A DNA stretch of 64,000 nt from Chitinophagales bacterium (GTDB lineage Bacteria; Bacteroidota; Bacteroidia; Chitinophagales; JADJOU01), in contig JAEUUY010000011.1 of NCBI GenBank assembly GCA_016787225.1, positions 267,354-331,353 on the forward strand, read 5' to 3'. Positions 55,112-63,860 of this stretch are shown here, one piece after another; within the stretch, counting starts at the first letter, position 1; every line of letters begins with the position of its first letter. The notes under the pieces were generated by a model. It did no database searches and had not been told where the DNA came from. It saw only the letters and a program-made list of their open reading frames with translations. The position numbers and the translations under genes were made by a program.

Positions 55112-55260
55112 AACCAATAAAAAAAGAGAACCTTCCGACAAAAATCTGCCTAGTCTGCAAACTTCAATTCGTTTGGCGAAAGAAATGGGAAAAATGCTGG
55201 GATGAAGTGAAATATTGTAGTGATAAATGTCGTATGAATAAAAATAATAAATTCGCATAA
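55108..55260 (+). CDS. DUF2256 small zinc-finger-like protein
   Basis: 50 aa. Four cysteines in pattern CxxC...C...C ([30 protein letters not shown]), the DUF2256 consensus with the W-rich middle. A zinc-binding fold is likely. These small genes commonly sit next to cryptochrome/photolyase genes. It begins inside the photolyase stop and ends 3 bp before the next gene. Confidence 0.9.
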   Translation: MKPIKKENLPTKICLVCKLQFVWRKKWEKCWDEVKYCSDKCRMNKNNKFA

Positions 55261-55263
55261 AGC

Positions 55264-56721
55264 GTGGAAGTATCTTTAGTTTACCCTCATCAATTATTCG
55301 AGTCTAATCCCTGTATAGATAGAGAACGAAAAGTTTATCTCATAGAAGAATATTTGTTTTTTAATCAATACAAATTTCATAAAATAAAACTAGCCTACCA
55401 TAGATCGACGATGAAGTTTTACCAAAGCTTCTTGCATAATCAAGGTATAACGGTAGAATATATTCAATCCCAATCTGAACTTCATGATTTCAGAAAACTA
55501 GCTACCTATCTCAAAGAGCAGGGCATAGTTAAAATTCATTTCTGCGAAGTCGTCGATGACTGGCTATCGCAAAGGATAAAAAATTCAGGTATAGAAACAA
55601 TGATATATCAGACGCCAATGTTTCTCAACTCAAGAAACGACATTAAAGATTACTTTGCCGATAAGAAAAGATTTTATCAAACAGATTTTTATATCGACCA
55701 GAGAAAGAAAAGAAATATTTTGGTGGATAAATTGAAAAAACCAATTGGTGGCAAATGGTCGTTTGATGTCGAAAATCGCAAAAAGTATCCTAAGGAAAAA
55801 ATACCTCCTCAGCTCATTCAGATTTCAAAAAATGATTATGATATCGAAGCGGAGAATTACATTTCAAAATATTACTCTCATAATTATGGCGAACTGGGGT
55901 TTAAATATCCCTCTACGTTTCAAGAAGCACGTACATGGCTCAAAGATTTTCTGAAAAATAGATTATCTGAATTTGGAATTTATGAAGACGCCATTGTAGA
56001 GAATGAATCTACTTTGAATCATAGTATTTTGACTCCTATGCTCAATAATGGGCTGCTTACACCTCAATTTGTTTTAGATGAAACCCTCCAATATGCAGCT
56101 GAAAATGAAATCCCATTGAATAGTTTGGAAGGATTTATGAGACAAATAATAGGCTGGCGAGAGTATATCCGTGCAGTGTATTTGCTCAAAGGCCGTCAAG
56201 AACGAACAAAAAATTTCTGGAAATTTACAAGAAAAATACCATCAAGCTTTTATAGTGGAACTACCAATATAGAACCTATCGATAGCACTATAGCAAAAGT
56301 CCTTCAAAAAGGATACAATCATCATATTGAAAGGCTTATGATACTTGGCAATTTTATGCTCTTAGCAGAGATAGATCCCGATGATGTTTATCAATGGTTT
56401 ATGGAAATGTATATCGATGCCTATGACTGGGTTATGGTTCCTAATGTGTATGGCATGAGTCAGTTTGCAGATGGAGGGCTTATGGCAACCAAACCTTATA
56501 TTTCTGGTAGCAATTACTTATTCAAAATGAGTGATTTCAAAAAGGGAGCATGGTCAAAAATATGGGATGCGCTCTTTTGGAATTTTATGGATAAGCAGCG
56601 AGATTTTTCCCTGTCCAATCCTCGAATAGGTATACTAGTTCATATGTTTGATAAAATGCCTGTCGAAAAGAGAACAAATTATCTCGCAATGGCTGAAAAT
56701 TACCTCAAGAAACTTATTTAA
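55264..56721 (+). CDS. FeS-BCP-type photolyase relative without cluster cysteines
   Basis: 485 aa from GTG 55264. It follows the bacterial cryptochrome/photolyase (FeS-BCP, PhrB/CryB) family: VYPHQLFESNP near the start, GFMRQIIGWREYIRAVY, GYNHHIERLMILGNF (HHIER 353-357) and YGMSQFADGGLMATKPYISG (396-415). In that family four cysteines hold a [4Fe-4S] cluster, with a CxGC motif after the MSDxxKG-like stretch. Here that part reads MSDFKKGAWSKIWDALFW, and the only cysteines are C17 and C94. The cluster is therefore probably absent. Activity, perhaps (6-4) repair, is inferred from the family. Confidence 0.92.
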   Translation: MEVSLVYPHQLFESNPCIDRERKVYLIEEYLFFNQYKFHKIKLAYHRSTMKFYQSFLHNQGITVEYIQSQSELHDFRKLATYLKEQGIVKIHFCEVVDDWLSQRIKNSGIETMIYQTPMFLNSRNDIKDYFADKKRFYQTDFYIDQRKKRNILVDKLKKPIGGKWSFDVENRKKYPKEKIPPQLIQISKNDYDIEAENYISKYYSHNYGELGFKYPSTFQEARTWLKDFLKNRLSEFGIYEDAIVENESTLNHSILTPMLNNGLLTPQFVLDETLQYAAENEIPLNSLEGFMRQIIGWREYIRAVYLLKGRQERTKNFWKFTRKIPSSFYSGTTNIEPIDSTIAKVLQKGYNHHIERLMILGNFMLLAEIDPDDVYQWFMEMYIDAYDWVMVPNVYGMSQFADGGLMATKPYISGSNYLFKMSDFKKGAWSKIWDALFWNFMDKQRDFSLSNPRIGILVHMFDKMPVEKRTNYLAMAENYLKKLI

Positions 56722-56727
56722 AACTAA

Positions 56728-57357
56728 ATGCAATTTAATAGTCAAGATATTCAAGAATTTCCCAAACGATATCGAGCTCAGTTTATCAACACACTAAGTG
56801 GAGTTAAAACCCCCGTCTTAGTGGGGACGAGGAGTAAAATAGGTCAAACTAATCTCGCCATCTTTAGCTCACTGGTTCATATAGGATCTCATCCACCATT
56901 GTTAGGTCTCATATTCCGACCAGATTCAGTACCGAGACATACCTTGTCTAATATTTTAGAGACTGAATGCTACAGCATAAACTATATTCCTGCTTCTATG
57001 ATAGAAAATGCGCACCAAACTTCCGCGAAATATCCAAGAGAAGTCTCAGAATTTGATGCATGTAAAATCCAAAAATTAGAAACAGAATTTCAAGCACCCT
57101 TTGTAGCGCATTCCCCAATTCGTATCGCTATGAAATTTAGAGAAAAAATAGATTTAAGCATCAATGATACATCCTTGGTTATTGGAGAAATCGTCGAAGT
57201 ATTTTTAGAGAAAATAAAACCCAGAGAAGATGGTTATCTACCCATAACAGATGCCAATATATCTTCTATCGTAGGATTAGATTCTTATCACAGCCCTAGT
57301 CCGCTTTTTAGGCTCAATTACAGTCAACCAGACAAGGCACCAACTAAACTATGTTAA
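56728..57357 (+). CDS. Flavin reductase family protein (FMN-binding split barrel)
   Basis: 209 aa: GVKTPVLVGTRSKIGQTNLAIFSSLVHIGSHPPLLGLIFRP (in parts), then CYSINYIP and HSPIRIAMKF, the pattern of NAD(P)H:flavin oxidoreductase/DIM6-NTAB-type split-barrel proteins. It may supply reduced flavin or act on flavin-bound partners such as photolyases. It ends the 16-gene run, 6 bp after the previous gene. Confidence 0.88.
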   Translation: MQFNSQDIQEFPKRYRAQFINTLSGVKTPVLVGTRSKIGQTNLAIFSSLVHIGSHPPLLGLIFRPDSVPRHTLSNILETECYSINYIPASMIENAHQTSAKYPREVSEFDACKIQKLETEFQAPFVAHSPIRIAMKFREKIDLSINDTSLVIGEIVEVFLEKIKPREDGYLPITDANISSIVGLDSYHSPSPLFRLNYSQPDKAPTKLC

Positions 57358-57393
57358 TTTTATAATACATCTTTTGAAATATTAAAAAAATTA

Positions 57394-57401
57394 TATTTTT
57401 G
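57394..57401 (+). promoter_or_regulatory. -7 box (TATTTTTG) for the small membrane protein pair
   Basis: A full TAnnTTTG match 19 bp before the ATG at 57421, suggesting separate control from the long operon upstream. Confidence 0.4.
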
Positions 57402-57420
57402 TTATACGCTAAATCGTCAC

Positions 57421-57597
57421 ATGTTAAAAAACTTCACCAAAGCAGATATATTATTCTTAATTGCAGCCTTAATTTCTTTAGTTTACGCAGAGTTATTGTA
57501 CTTTGGAGGAAACAAAGAAGATGGACTATTCGTAGGGCTCTGGGTACCGACCATTCTTTCATTGAGTATTTTCTTAAAGCTACTTAAAAAGAGATAA
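57421..57597 (+). CDS. Small two-helix membrane protein
   Basis: 58 aa. Starts MLKNFTKADILFLIAALISL, then a GGNKEDGLFVGLWVPTILSL stretch and KLLKKR end: two membrane helices separated by a short loop and a basic tail. It has its own -7 box and is followed two bases later by another tiny gene. I know of similar small proteins in Bacteroidota but no function. Confidence 0.65.
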   Translation: MLKNFTKADILFLIAALISLVYAELLYFGGNKEDGLFVGLWVPTILSLSIFLKLLKKR

Positions 57598-57599
57598 TA

Positions 57600-57695
57600 A
57601 TGATGCAGTACATTGCTTATATCACAGGTTTGGTAACTGTAATCTCATTCTACGCTTTTTATCTTGCTATAAAAGATTTAAACAATGAAGACTAG
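57600..57695 (+). CDS. Very small single-helix protein, downstream of the two-helix protein
   Basis: 31 aa (MMQYIAYITGLVTVISFYAF ... DLNNED), one hydrophobic helix plus an acidic tail. It starts two bases after the stop of the 58-aa gene, so coupling is likely. Expression is inferred only from position and hydrophobic character. Confidence 0.5.
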   Translation: MMQYIAYITGLVTVISFYAFYLAIKDLNNED

Positions 57696-57779
57696 TGTTT
57701 GTTATAGATAATCCAAATACTCTTCAATGCCGGACAACAAGATTAAGGAAATAAAACATTTTTGAGACTCATTTTTCCT

Positions 57780-57787
57780 TAGATTTG
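57780..57787 (+). promoter_or_regulatory. -7 box (TAGATTTG) for gcvT
   Basis: A full TAnnTTTG match 23 bp before the ATG at 57811. Confidence 0.45.
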
Positions 57788-57810
57788 CTCACTAAAATCA
57801 ATATCTCCCA

Positions 57811-58899
57811 ATGAAAAATACCCCATTAACCGATACCCATATAGCATTAGGCGCCAAAATGGCGGAATTTGCAGGATATAACATGCCTATCTCCTATAAA
57901 GGAATCAAAGAGGAGCATCATCAAGTTCGCAATGCAGTAGGAATGTTTGATGTGAGCCACATGGGAGAATTTATACTTGAAGGGGAAAATGCCCTAGCCC
58001 TCATTCAAAAGGTCACCTCAAATGATGCCTCTAAACTAGCTGATGGTCAGGCACAATATTCCTGTATGCCCAATGATAAAGGCGGAATTGTAGATGATTT
58101 ATTGGTTTATAAAATAGCTGACAACCACTATATGCTGGTCGTCAATGCTTCTAATATAGACAAGGATTGGAACTGGATATCGAGTCATAACGATTTGGGT
58201 GTGAAAATGACTAATATATCTGATGAAACTTCTTTGCTAGCTGTCCAAGGACCACAAGCCACAGCTACCTTGCAGAAATTAACCTCTGTCAATCTAAGTG
58301 ATATCCCTTATTATCATTTTTCAAAAGGTGATTTTGCTGGCTGCAAAGATGTTATTCTTTCTGCTACAGGCTATACTGGTGCAGGCGGATTTGAACTCTA
58401 TATTCCAAATGAAAGTGCCGTCACTGTTTGGAACAAAATTATTGATGCAGGCACGGAATTTGGTTTACAGCCTATAGGACTAGGTGCTAGAGATACGCTG
58501 AGATTAGAAATGGGTTTCTGCCTTTATGGAAATGATATCGATGACACAACCAATCCTATTGAAGCAGGTTTAGGTTGGATCACTAAATTTACTAAATCAT
58601 TTATAGGAGATAACTTTGCAAAAGAGTTAAAAGAAAATGGTACAAAAAGAAAATTGGTAGGTATTCAAATGATCGATAGAGGTATTCCTCGACATGGATA
58701 TGAAGTAACCGATGCTAGTGGAAATAAGATTGGAATTGTCACTTCTGGCTCTCAAACACCATCGTTGGACGTTTCCATAGGTATAGCTTACATTGATGTA
58801 CCATACAACAAACTAGATTCGGAGGTCTTTGTAAAAATTAGAGAGCAATTAGTCAAAGCAAAGGTAGTTAAAATGCCTTTTTACCAAAAATCTAACTAA
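57811..58899 (+). CDS. gcvT: Glycine cleavage system aminomethyltransferase (T protein)
   Basis: 362 aa. [76 protein letters not shown] and [18 protein letters not shown] are GcvT hallmarks. It transfers the methylene group of the aminomethyl-lipoyl H protein to tetrahydrofolate. The other glycine cleavage genes are not in this window. It is monocistronic. Confidence 0.96.
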   Translation: MKNTPLTDTHIALGAKMAEFAGYNMPISYKGIKEEHHQVRNAVGMFDVSHMGEFILEGENALALIQKVTSNDASKLADGQAQYSCMPNDKGGIVDDLLVYKIADNHYMLVVNASNIDKDWNWISSHNDLGVKMTNISDETSLLAVQGPQATATLQKLTSVNLSDIPYYHFSKGDFAGCKDVILSATGYTGAGGFELYIPNESAVTVWNKIIDAGTEFGLQPIGLGARDTLRLEMGFCLYGNDIDDTTNPIEAGLGWITKFTKSFIGDNFAKELKENGTKRKLVGIQMIDRGIPRHGYEVTDASGNKIGIVTSGSQTPSLDVSIGIAYIDVPYNKLDSEVFVKIREQLVKAKVVKMPFYQKSN

Positions 58900-58981
58900 A
58901 AGCTATTAAATTTGCACTTAATTAAATTTGGTACAATAGACCATTCTTAATTATTCATTACTAATTATTAATTATTTTAAA

Positions 58982-59191
58982 ATGTATCTAATTGGAATGC
59001 CAGGTGGCTGGGAATGGATTATAATTTTACTTGCAATTGTTCTGCTTTTTGGTGGAAAAAAGATTCCAGAACTAATGAGAGGAGTCGGAAAAGGAATCAA
59101 GGAATTCAACAATGCCAAAGCCAATATCAAAAATGAGATAGAGGAAGGCATGAAAGAAGTAGAAGAGGAAGAATCTTATAAGAAGGGTTAA
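58982..59191 (+). CDS. tatA: Sec-independent translocase protein TatA/TatE
   Basis: 69 aa. One N-terminal membrane helix ([35 protein letters not shown], in parts), amphipathic helix and acidic tail ([15 protein letters not shown]), the standard TatA plan. It forms the Tat export pore with TatC, which is not here. Two -7 boxes (TAAATTTG, 58907-58914 and 58923-58930) precede it. Confidence 0.94.
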   Translation: MYLIGMPGGWEWIIILLAIVLLFGGKKIPELMRGVGKGIKEFNNAKANIKNEIEEGMKEVEEEESYKKG

Positions 59192-59265
59192 AAGTTGAAA
59201 GTGAAAAGTTGAAAGACACTTCCATCTTCTTTAAACTTTAAACATTAAACTTTTTAACGAAACAA

Positions 59266-59637
59266 ATGAATTTCAACACCAAAGATATTGAGAAAATAGA
59301 GGTAATAGGAGACCGTCTATTAGTCAAGCCATCTACCATCGAAAATACCACCAAATCAGGCTTGATTTTACCTCCAGGCATTCAAGAAAAAGAAAATATC
59401 CAGTCGGGTTATGTCATAAAAGTAGGACCTGGCTACCCTATCCCGAATATAGAACCCGATGAGCCATGGAAGCCTGCTTCAGATATGATAAAGTATATTC
59501 CGCTTCAAGTACAAGTAGGCGATTTGGCTGTATTTTTACAAAAACATTGCTACGAGATTCAATTCAATAATCAAAAATATTTCATTTTGTCTCAATCATC
59601 AGTGCTGATGGTTCTGCGAGATGAATGGGTGAATTAA
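59266..59637 (+). CDS. GroES-like co-chaperonin family protein (extra, divergent copy)
   Basis: 123 aa. GroES fold: EVIGDRLLVKPSTIENTTKSGLILPPG (in parts), GYVIKVGPGYPIPN, QVGDLAVFLQKHCYEIQFNNQKYFILSQSSVLMVL. It is longer than GroES (about 95 aa) because of an insertion near YPIPNIEPDEPWKPASDMIKYI. There is no groEL next to it. It probably is a second, specialised copy rather than the main co-chaperonin. Confidence 0.88.
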   Translation: MNFNTKDIEKIEVIGDRLLVKPSTIENTTKSGLILPPGIQEKENIQSGYVIKVGPGYPIPNIEPDEPWKPASDMIKYIPLQVQVGDLAVFLQKHCYEIQFNNQKYFILSQSSVLMVLRDEWVN

Positions 59638-59661
59638 TTATACCAATGTTATACCAATAGC

Positions 59662-59693
59662 GGTATTAAAATGGTCCAACCCATTTTAATACC
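59662..59693. terminator. Strong hairpin, possible bidirectional terminator
   Basis: GGTATTAAAATGG (59662-59674) and CCATTTTAATACC (59681-59693) form a perfect 13-bp stem with a 6-nt loop. There is no T-run, so termination is only a guess. It lies 25 bp past the GroES-like gene. Confidence 0.4.
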
Positions 59694-59699
59694 TTGTTA

Positions 59700-59896
59700 T
59701 GGTAAATGCCGTAGCAGTATTTGTTTAGTACAATGAGCCATGCGACATTGGACTATTACTAATACGCTTACGGTATTACATCTATAATATTCCAAACTAT
59801 TTTGAATGGTTACAGTGGTAAATGCCGTTATTATTGATGCTCAGGGCAATGAACGACAGTGATATTGGACTGTTACATAAATACAAACGGTATCAA
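59700..59896. repeat. Diverged direct repeat of about 118 bp period
   Basis: 59700-59777 and 59818-59896 share GGTAAATGCCGT, AATGA(G/A)C, (A/T)ATTGGACT(A/G)TTAC, AATAC and ACGGTAT in the same order. No ORF spans them. It fills the 273-bp gap between the convergent GroES-like and nucleotidyltransferase genes. Confidence 0.6.
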
Positions 59897-59910
59897 ATTC
59901 TAGTCAGCTA

Positions 59911-60915
59911 TTACTTGCTAAAGTCTATCTCTGTGTTATCGCCTACGGTAATGGTTTGCGATGCTCCTTTGAGAGAAGAGTCACTTCCTATTACGAAGTC
60001 TGAAAGCTTCATAGTATCAAGTTTTGAATAACTGCCAATGATTCCATTTTCTATAATGGAGTGATTAATTTTTGCATGTTCCCCAATTGAAACATTGGGT
60101 CCTACAATAGAATTAGTAATTTCGCAATTCTCTGCAATATATACTGGTTCTACGATAACCGAATTTATCACACGCGCAGTAGGAGATATCCGTCCTCCGA
60201 ACTTATTTAGTAATAAAGAATTTGAATTTAGTAAAACTTCTCCATTGCCAACGTCGAGCCACTGCTCGGCTACTACTAAGTCGAAAGATACTCCTTGCTT
60301 TAGCATTTCGTTAAGCACATCCGTTAACTGAAACTCGCCTTCTGTTCTAATTCCGTCCTTTTCATACTTATCCAATATGGAAAATAATAAATCTGTTTCG
60401 ACGATTTTATACAAACCTACCAAGGCTAAATTTGACTTAGGAATCCTTGGTTTTTCTACAAATCGAACTATTTTATCTTCTTCACCTAATTCAACTACGC
60501 CAAAATTATAAGGATCTTTTACCTTCTTGATAGCAATACTTGATTTTTTGGCTTTATAAAAATTAGAATTAATTTCTATCAAACTATCGCCCAATACAAT
60601 AATAAGCTCATCGTTTGGTTGTACAAATTCCTTGACTAAAAAAACGGCTTGTCCTATTCCCTCCCGCTTTGCTTGAAAAACAAATTTAGAATTTAGCTCT
60701 GGATAATTCTCATTGACATAATCCACTATTTTTTCTCCAAAATATCCCACGATAAAAAGTAAGTCGGTAATCCCTTGATTTTTTAGGTCATCAATTATAT
60801 AGGATATAATAGGCTTACCTGCTATAGGTATAAGTGCTTTAGGCTGCGTATAGGTAAATGGTCGGAGGCGTGTGCCAGCACCTGCTACTGGTATGATTGC
60901 TTTAAGCTTTGACAT
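59911..60915 (-). CDS. Sugar-phosphate nucleotidyltransferase (NTP_transferase family)
   Basis: 334 aa. Nucleotide-binding GAGTRLRPFTYTQPKALIPIAGKP, LIIVLGDSLIEI and KKVKDPYNFGVVEL, then a left-handed beta-helix of hexapeptide repeats (VINSVIVEPVYIAENCEITNSIVGPNVSI, in parts). This is the glucose-1-phosphate thymidylyltransferase-like group; the sugar is unknown. Its start overlaps the cysteine-cluster gene by 14 bp. Confidence 0.9.
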   Translation of the reverse strand: MSKLKAIIPVAGAGTRLRPFTYTQPKALIPIAGKPIISYIIDDLKNQGITDLLFIVGYFGEKIVDYVNENYPELNSKFVFQAKREGIGQAVFLVKEFVQPNDELIIVLGDSLIEINSNFYKAKKSSIAIKKVKDPYNFGVVELGEEDKIVRFVEKPRIPKSNLALVGLYKIVETDLLFSILDKYEKDGIRTEGEFQLTDVLNEMLKQGVSFDLVVAEQWLDVGNGEVLLNSNSLLLNKFGGRISPTARVINSVIVEPVYIAENCEITNSIVGPNVSIGEHAKINHSIIENGIIGSYSKLDTMKLSDFVIGSDSSLKGASQTITVGDNTEIDFSK

Positions 60916-61351
60916 GTTCGATTGCTTTTACTACTCGACTAAAAATTTCCTCTGCCGCAGGACAAATTTCTATGTTTTTTTCCAAAAGACCGAGATGGTT
61001 TTTTATTCCTTTCATGTTGGTATGAGGATACTCGCGACAAGCCCGCGGTCTATCTTTATAAATACGACATTTGTTGTCCTCAAGATTTAACATTGGGCAA
61101 GGTTGAGACTTGAATACAAAATCACCATCTTCATCCATTTCTACGTAGTTTTGAAATAATGCTGAAGTTGAAACACCAATGGCAAAGCTTAAATCAACTA
61201 TTTCTTCTAGCTCTATAATAGGACTATAATTTCGACAACAATTTGCGCATGAGAGACAATCATAGTTTTTAAAAACAATATCATGTGTGGAAGAGAAAAC
61301 TAAATCTAATTTTTCAGCTGGTATATCCTTTAAACTAGTTAGACTGCCCAC
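60902..61351 (-). CDS. YkgJ family cysteine-cluster protein
   Basis: 149 aa. Cysteine pattern YDCLSCANCCRNYSP in the first half and QPCPMLNLEDNKCRIYKDRPRACREYP in the second, matching the UPF0153/YkgJ zinc- or iron-binding family. The function of the family is unclear. It lies between the exported protein gene and the nucleotidyltransferase on the same strand. Confidence 0.9.
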   Translation of the reverse strand: MGSLTSLKDIPAEKLDLVFSSTHDIVFKNYDCLSCANCCRNYSPIIELEEIVDLSFAIGVSTSALFQNYVEMDEDGDFVFKSQPCPMLNLEDNKCRIYKDRPRACREYPHTNMKGIKNHLGLLEKNIEICPAAEEIFSRVVKAIEHVKA

Positions 61352-61377
61352 TGTTCAATATTTACTACCCTCTTTGG

Positions 61378-62658
61378 TTAGGTTTTTTGTTTCTTTTTCT
61401 TAGCAGCAGGAAAAAGAACATTATTTAATATTAGTCTATATCCAGGTGAATTAGGATGTAAATTTAAATCCGTCTTAGGATCATAAACATAGTGCTGATA
61501 ATCCTCTGGATCATGGCCACCATAGAAGGTCCACATACCCTTGCCCTTAGTTCCGTGGATATATCTGGCCTCATTAGCGCTTTTATTATCTGCTAAGATA
61601 ATGACATCGTTCTTAATTAAATCCTTTTTAAATGCGGTCGTCTGACCCATAAATCCTTTAATAATTCGTTCGTGGTTTTGAGTTAAAATAGTCGGTATAT
61701 GATCCCATTTTGCTGAAAATTCGAACAACAAAAAATAGTCTTCGGATTCATCGATATTCGGGTCGCCCATAGCCGGGTTTCTATCAATACTTGAATACTC
61801 ATAAACGTAAGGATTGGTATATAAGTTGTATTTTTGAAATGCAAAGCTCTTATTAAAATCCAATTTATTTTGATAGTTTGGGTCTAATGGATCTCCATCG
61901 AAAACAGACTCACAGATATCTGTTTCTTCTGAAGCCAATGCAATATCATAGGAATCAGTAGCAGAGCACATAGCAAATAAAAATCCACCACCTATTACAA
62001 ATTCTTTGATTCTTTTAGTTACGGCCAATTTCATTTTTGACACTTTATCAAAACCAAATTCCTTAGCTATAGCCTCCATATTTTCCTGATCTTTTTTATA
62101 CCATTCAGCTGTATGATAGGCTCCATAAAACTTGCCATACTGACCTGTGAAATCTTCATGATGTAAATGTAGCCAATTATATTTCGGCAATTTATCCGTC
62201 AAAATTTCTTGATCATAGATAACCTCATAAGGAATTTCTGCATAAGTCAACACCATGGTTACCGCATCATCCCATGGCAGTTTAGTTTTAGGAGAGTAGA
62301 TGGCTATTTTAGGAGCAACTTCTAGTTTTATAACCTCTTGGTTAACATCATTTCGTGATATATTTTCAACAATAGAAGAATAATCAGACTCTGAAACTAT
62401 TTCATAACTAACACCACGAATGATACACTCCTTCTCAATGGTTTCTGAAAATGGTAAAGCAAAACTACCGCCACGATAATTCAGTAGCCATTCCACCTGA
62501 AGATTCTTGTCTATAACCCAATATGCAATACCGTAGGACTTCAAGTGATTTTTCTGTTCTTTGTCCATAGGTATTAAAAGCCTAGAGGCACTCATACTAG
62601 AGCCTATAAAGACAACCAAGAAAGCAATAAATAAAAACTTAAGACACCTCACTGTCAC
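61378..62658 (-). CDS. Exported protein of the asparagine-synthetase-B-like Bacteroidota family
   Basis: 426 aa. Signal peptide at the N-terminus (FLFIAFLVVFIGSSMSAS). The body has YGIAYWVIDKNLQVEWLLNYRGGSF, APKIAIYSPKTKLPWDDAVTMVL, WLHLHHEDFTGQYG, FLFAMCSATDS, TKGKGMWTFYGGHDPEDYQHYV. I associate it with database entries labelled asparagine synthetase B, but no ATP-PPi or glutaminase motif is visible, so the label should not be taken as activity. Its start overlaps PorP/SprF by 1 bp, so it belongs with that T9SS locus. Confidence 0.75.
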   Translation of the reverse strand: MTVRCLKFLFIAFLVVFIGSSMSASRLLIPMDKEQKNHLKSYGIAYWVIDKNLQVEWLLNYRGGSFALPFSETIEKECIIRGVSYEIVSESDYSSIVENISRNDVNQEVIKLEVAPKIAIYSPKTKLPWDDAVTMVLTYAEIPYEVIYDQEILTDKLPKYNWLHLHHEDFTGQYGKFYGAYHTAEWYKKDQENMEAIAKEFGFDKVSKMKLAVTKRIKEFVIGGGFLFAMCSATDSYDIALASEETDICESVFDGDPLDPNYQNKLDFNKSFAFQKYNLYTNPYVYEYSSIDRNPAMGDPNIDESEDYFLLFEFSAKWDHIPTILTQNHERIIKGFMGQTTAFKKDLIKNDVIILADNKSANEARYIHGTKGKGMWTFYGGHDPEDYQHYVYDPKTDLNLHPNSPGYRLILNNVLFPAAKKKKQKT

Positions 62659-63752
62659 TAAAATTTAGGACAGAACATTTTTCTTTGTCTCGAGTGTTTG
62701 ATACTAAATACATAGTTCATATAGAGTTCGAATCCTCCCTGAAATTTAGAAGCTCTCTTTAGGTCCGACACATTTAAATCGTAGGCTGCACCAATTTCAA
62801 AATTATTATAATCAACTCTAGTTGTTATTACAAAAGATTCAAAATTCAAAGAACCACTATTTAATACATTTGTTGGGTCACCACCTACTATTCTTGTCAT
62901 TAATCCAAGATAAACCGAATTACTCAATGGGTCTGTTGGATCTAAAAGTAGTCGAACATCAGAGCCTGCCATAGTTTCAAAACTTGCACCTTGCTTCATG
63001 ACTAAAACTTTAGGGATTAGGTCTAGGGATTGTCCCATCTCAAAAGCGGCTGCTGCATTAAAGTTTATACGCATTGGTATGATAAGTGCACCATCTGCAC
63101 TTGTTCCGCCTGGATTTCTAAAGAAACTGGCTCTTGGTTGATTTATATGTAGCAACCCTAAACCCGCAGAAAATCTCTTTCGGGTATTATAAACATTGTA
63201 GCCCCATGAAATCCCTGTACTAAAATCGTAAAAAATTAAATTATCATCCAATCTTCCCGATTCACCAGGTATGGCTCCATCGTAGCGAGTACCATTCCAC
63301 TGATTGCCCCAGGTAAGATTTGATAAGTCAATAGTACTTTGATGAAAAGCTATCTGACCTCCAATTGCGATGAAATGATCACCATACTGATCTAGAGCTT
63401 TTCTGTAAGAAGCCGATAGTCCAATTTTAGTGTTAGCTAACCTACTCTGACCAGCAACATCCCTCATACCATAAACTCCCATACCCACGAAATCATTCTC
63501 GTCTATTCCCTTGTTGGTACGTGCCTCTAAACTTCCGACTATTGTGCGATATGCTGCAATAGACTCGTTAGACAATATAGAATTCCATTGGTCTCGATAT
63601 TGTGCACTGACTCTGAAATTTCCATTGAAGTTTCCTGTATAAGCAGGGTTAATGCCTATAGGAACTCCGTAGAATATACTGAAATGGGGGTCTTGAGACT
63701 TTAGCAAAGCACAAGACAGTATGGAAAGTAATACGATTGATAGTTTCTTCAT
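62658..63752 (-). CDS. PorP/SprF family type IX secretion membrane protein
   Basis: 364 aa outer-membrane beta-barrel type. Signal peptide (MKKLSIVLLSILSCALLKSQ), then DPHFSIFYGVPIGINPAYTGNFNGNFRVSAQYRDQW, the PorP/SprF N-terminal signature, and the later FSTGISWGYNVYNTRKRFSAGLGLLHINQP. SprF is needed to export the gliding adhesin SprB in Flavobacterium; paralogues serve other type B cargo. The partial gene upstream on the same strand ends in a type B sorting domain, the expected partner arrangement. Confidence 0.93.
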   Translation of the reverse strand: MKKLSIVLLSILSCALLKSQDPHFSIFYGVPIGINPAYTGNFNGNFRVSAQYRDQWNSILSNESIAAYRTIVGSLEARTNKGIDENDFVGMGVYGMRDVAGQSRLANTKIGLSASYRKALDQYGDHFIAIGGQIAFHQSTIDLSNLTWGNQWNGTRYDGAIPGESGRLDDNLIFYDFSTGISWGYNVYNTRKRFSAGLGLLHINQPRASFFRNPGGTSADGALIIPMRINFNAAAAFEMGQSLDLIPKVLVMKQGASFETMAGSDVRLLLDPTDPLSNSVYLGLMTRIVGGDPTNVLNSGSLNFESFVITTRVDYNNFEIGAAYDLNVSDLKRASKFQGGFELYMNYVFSIKHSRQRKMFCPKF

Positions 63753-63860
63753 TTGCTCTTTTTCTCCTTTGATTTCTTTCGTAGATAAGTATTTTCGAGT
63801 ATAAAATTATCACTTTCTTTTTAATCTGAATGATATTTTTTTACTACACCTCTCTACGAA

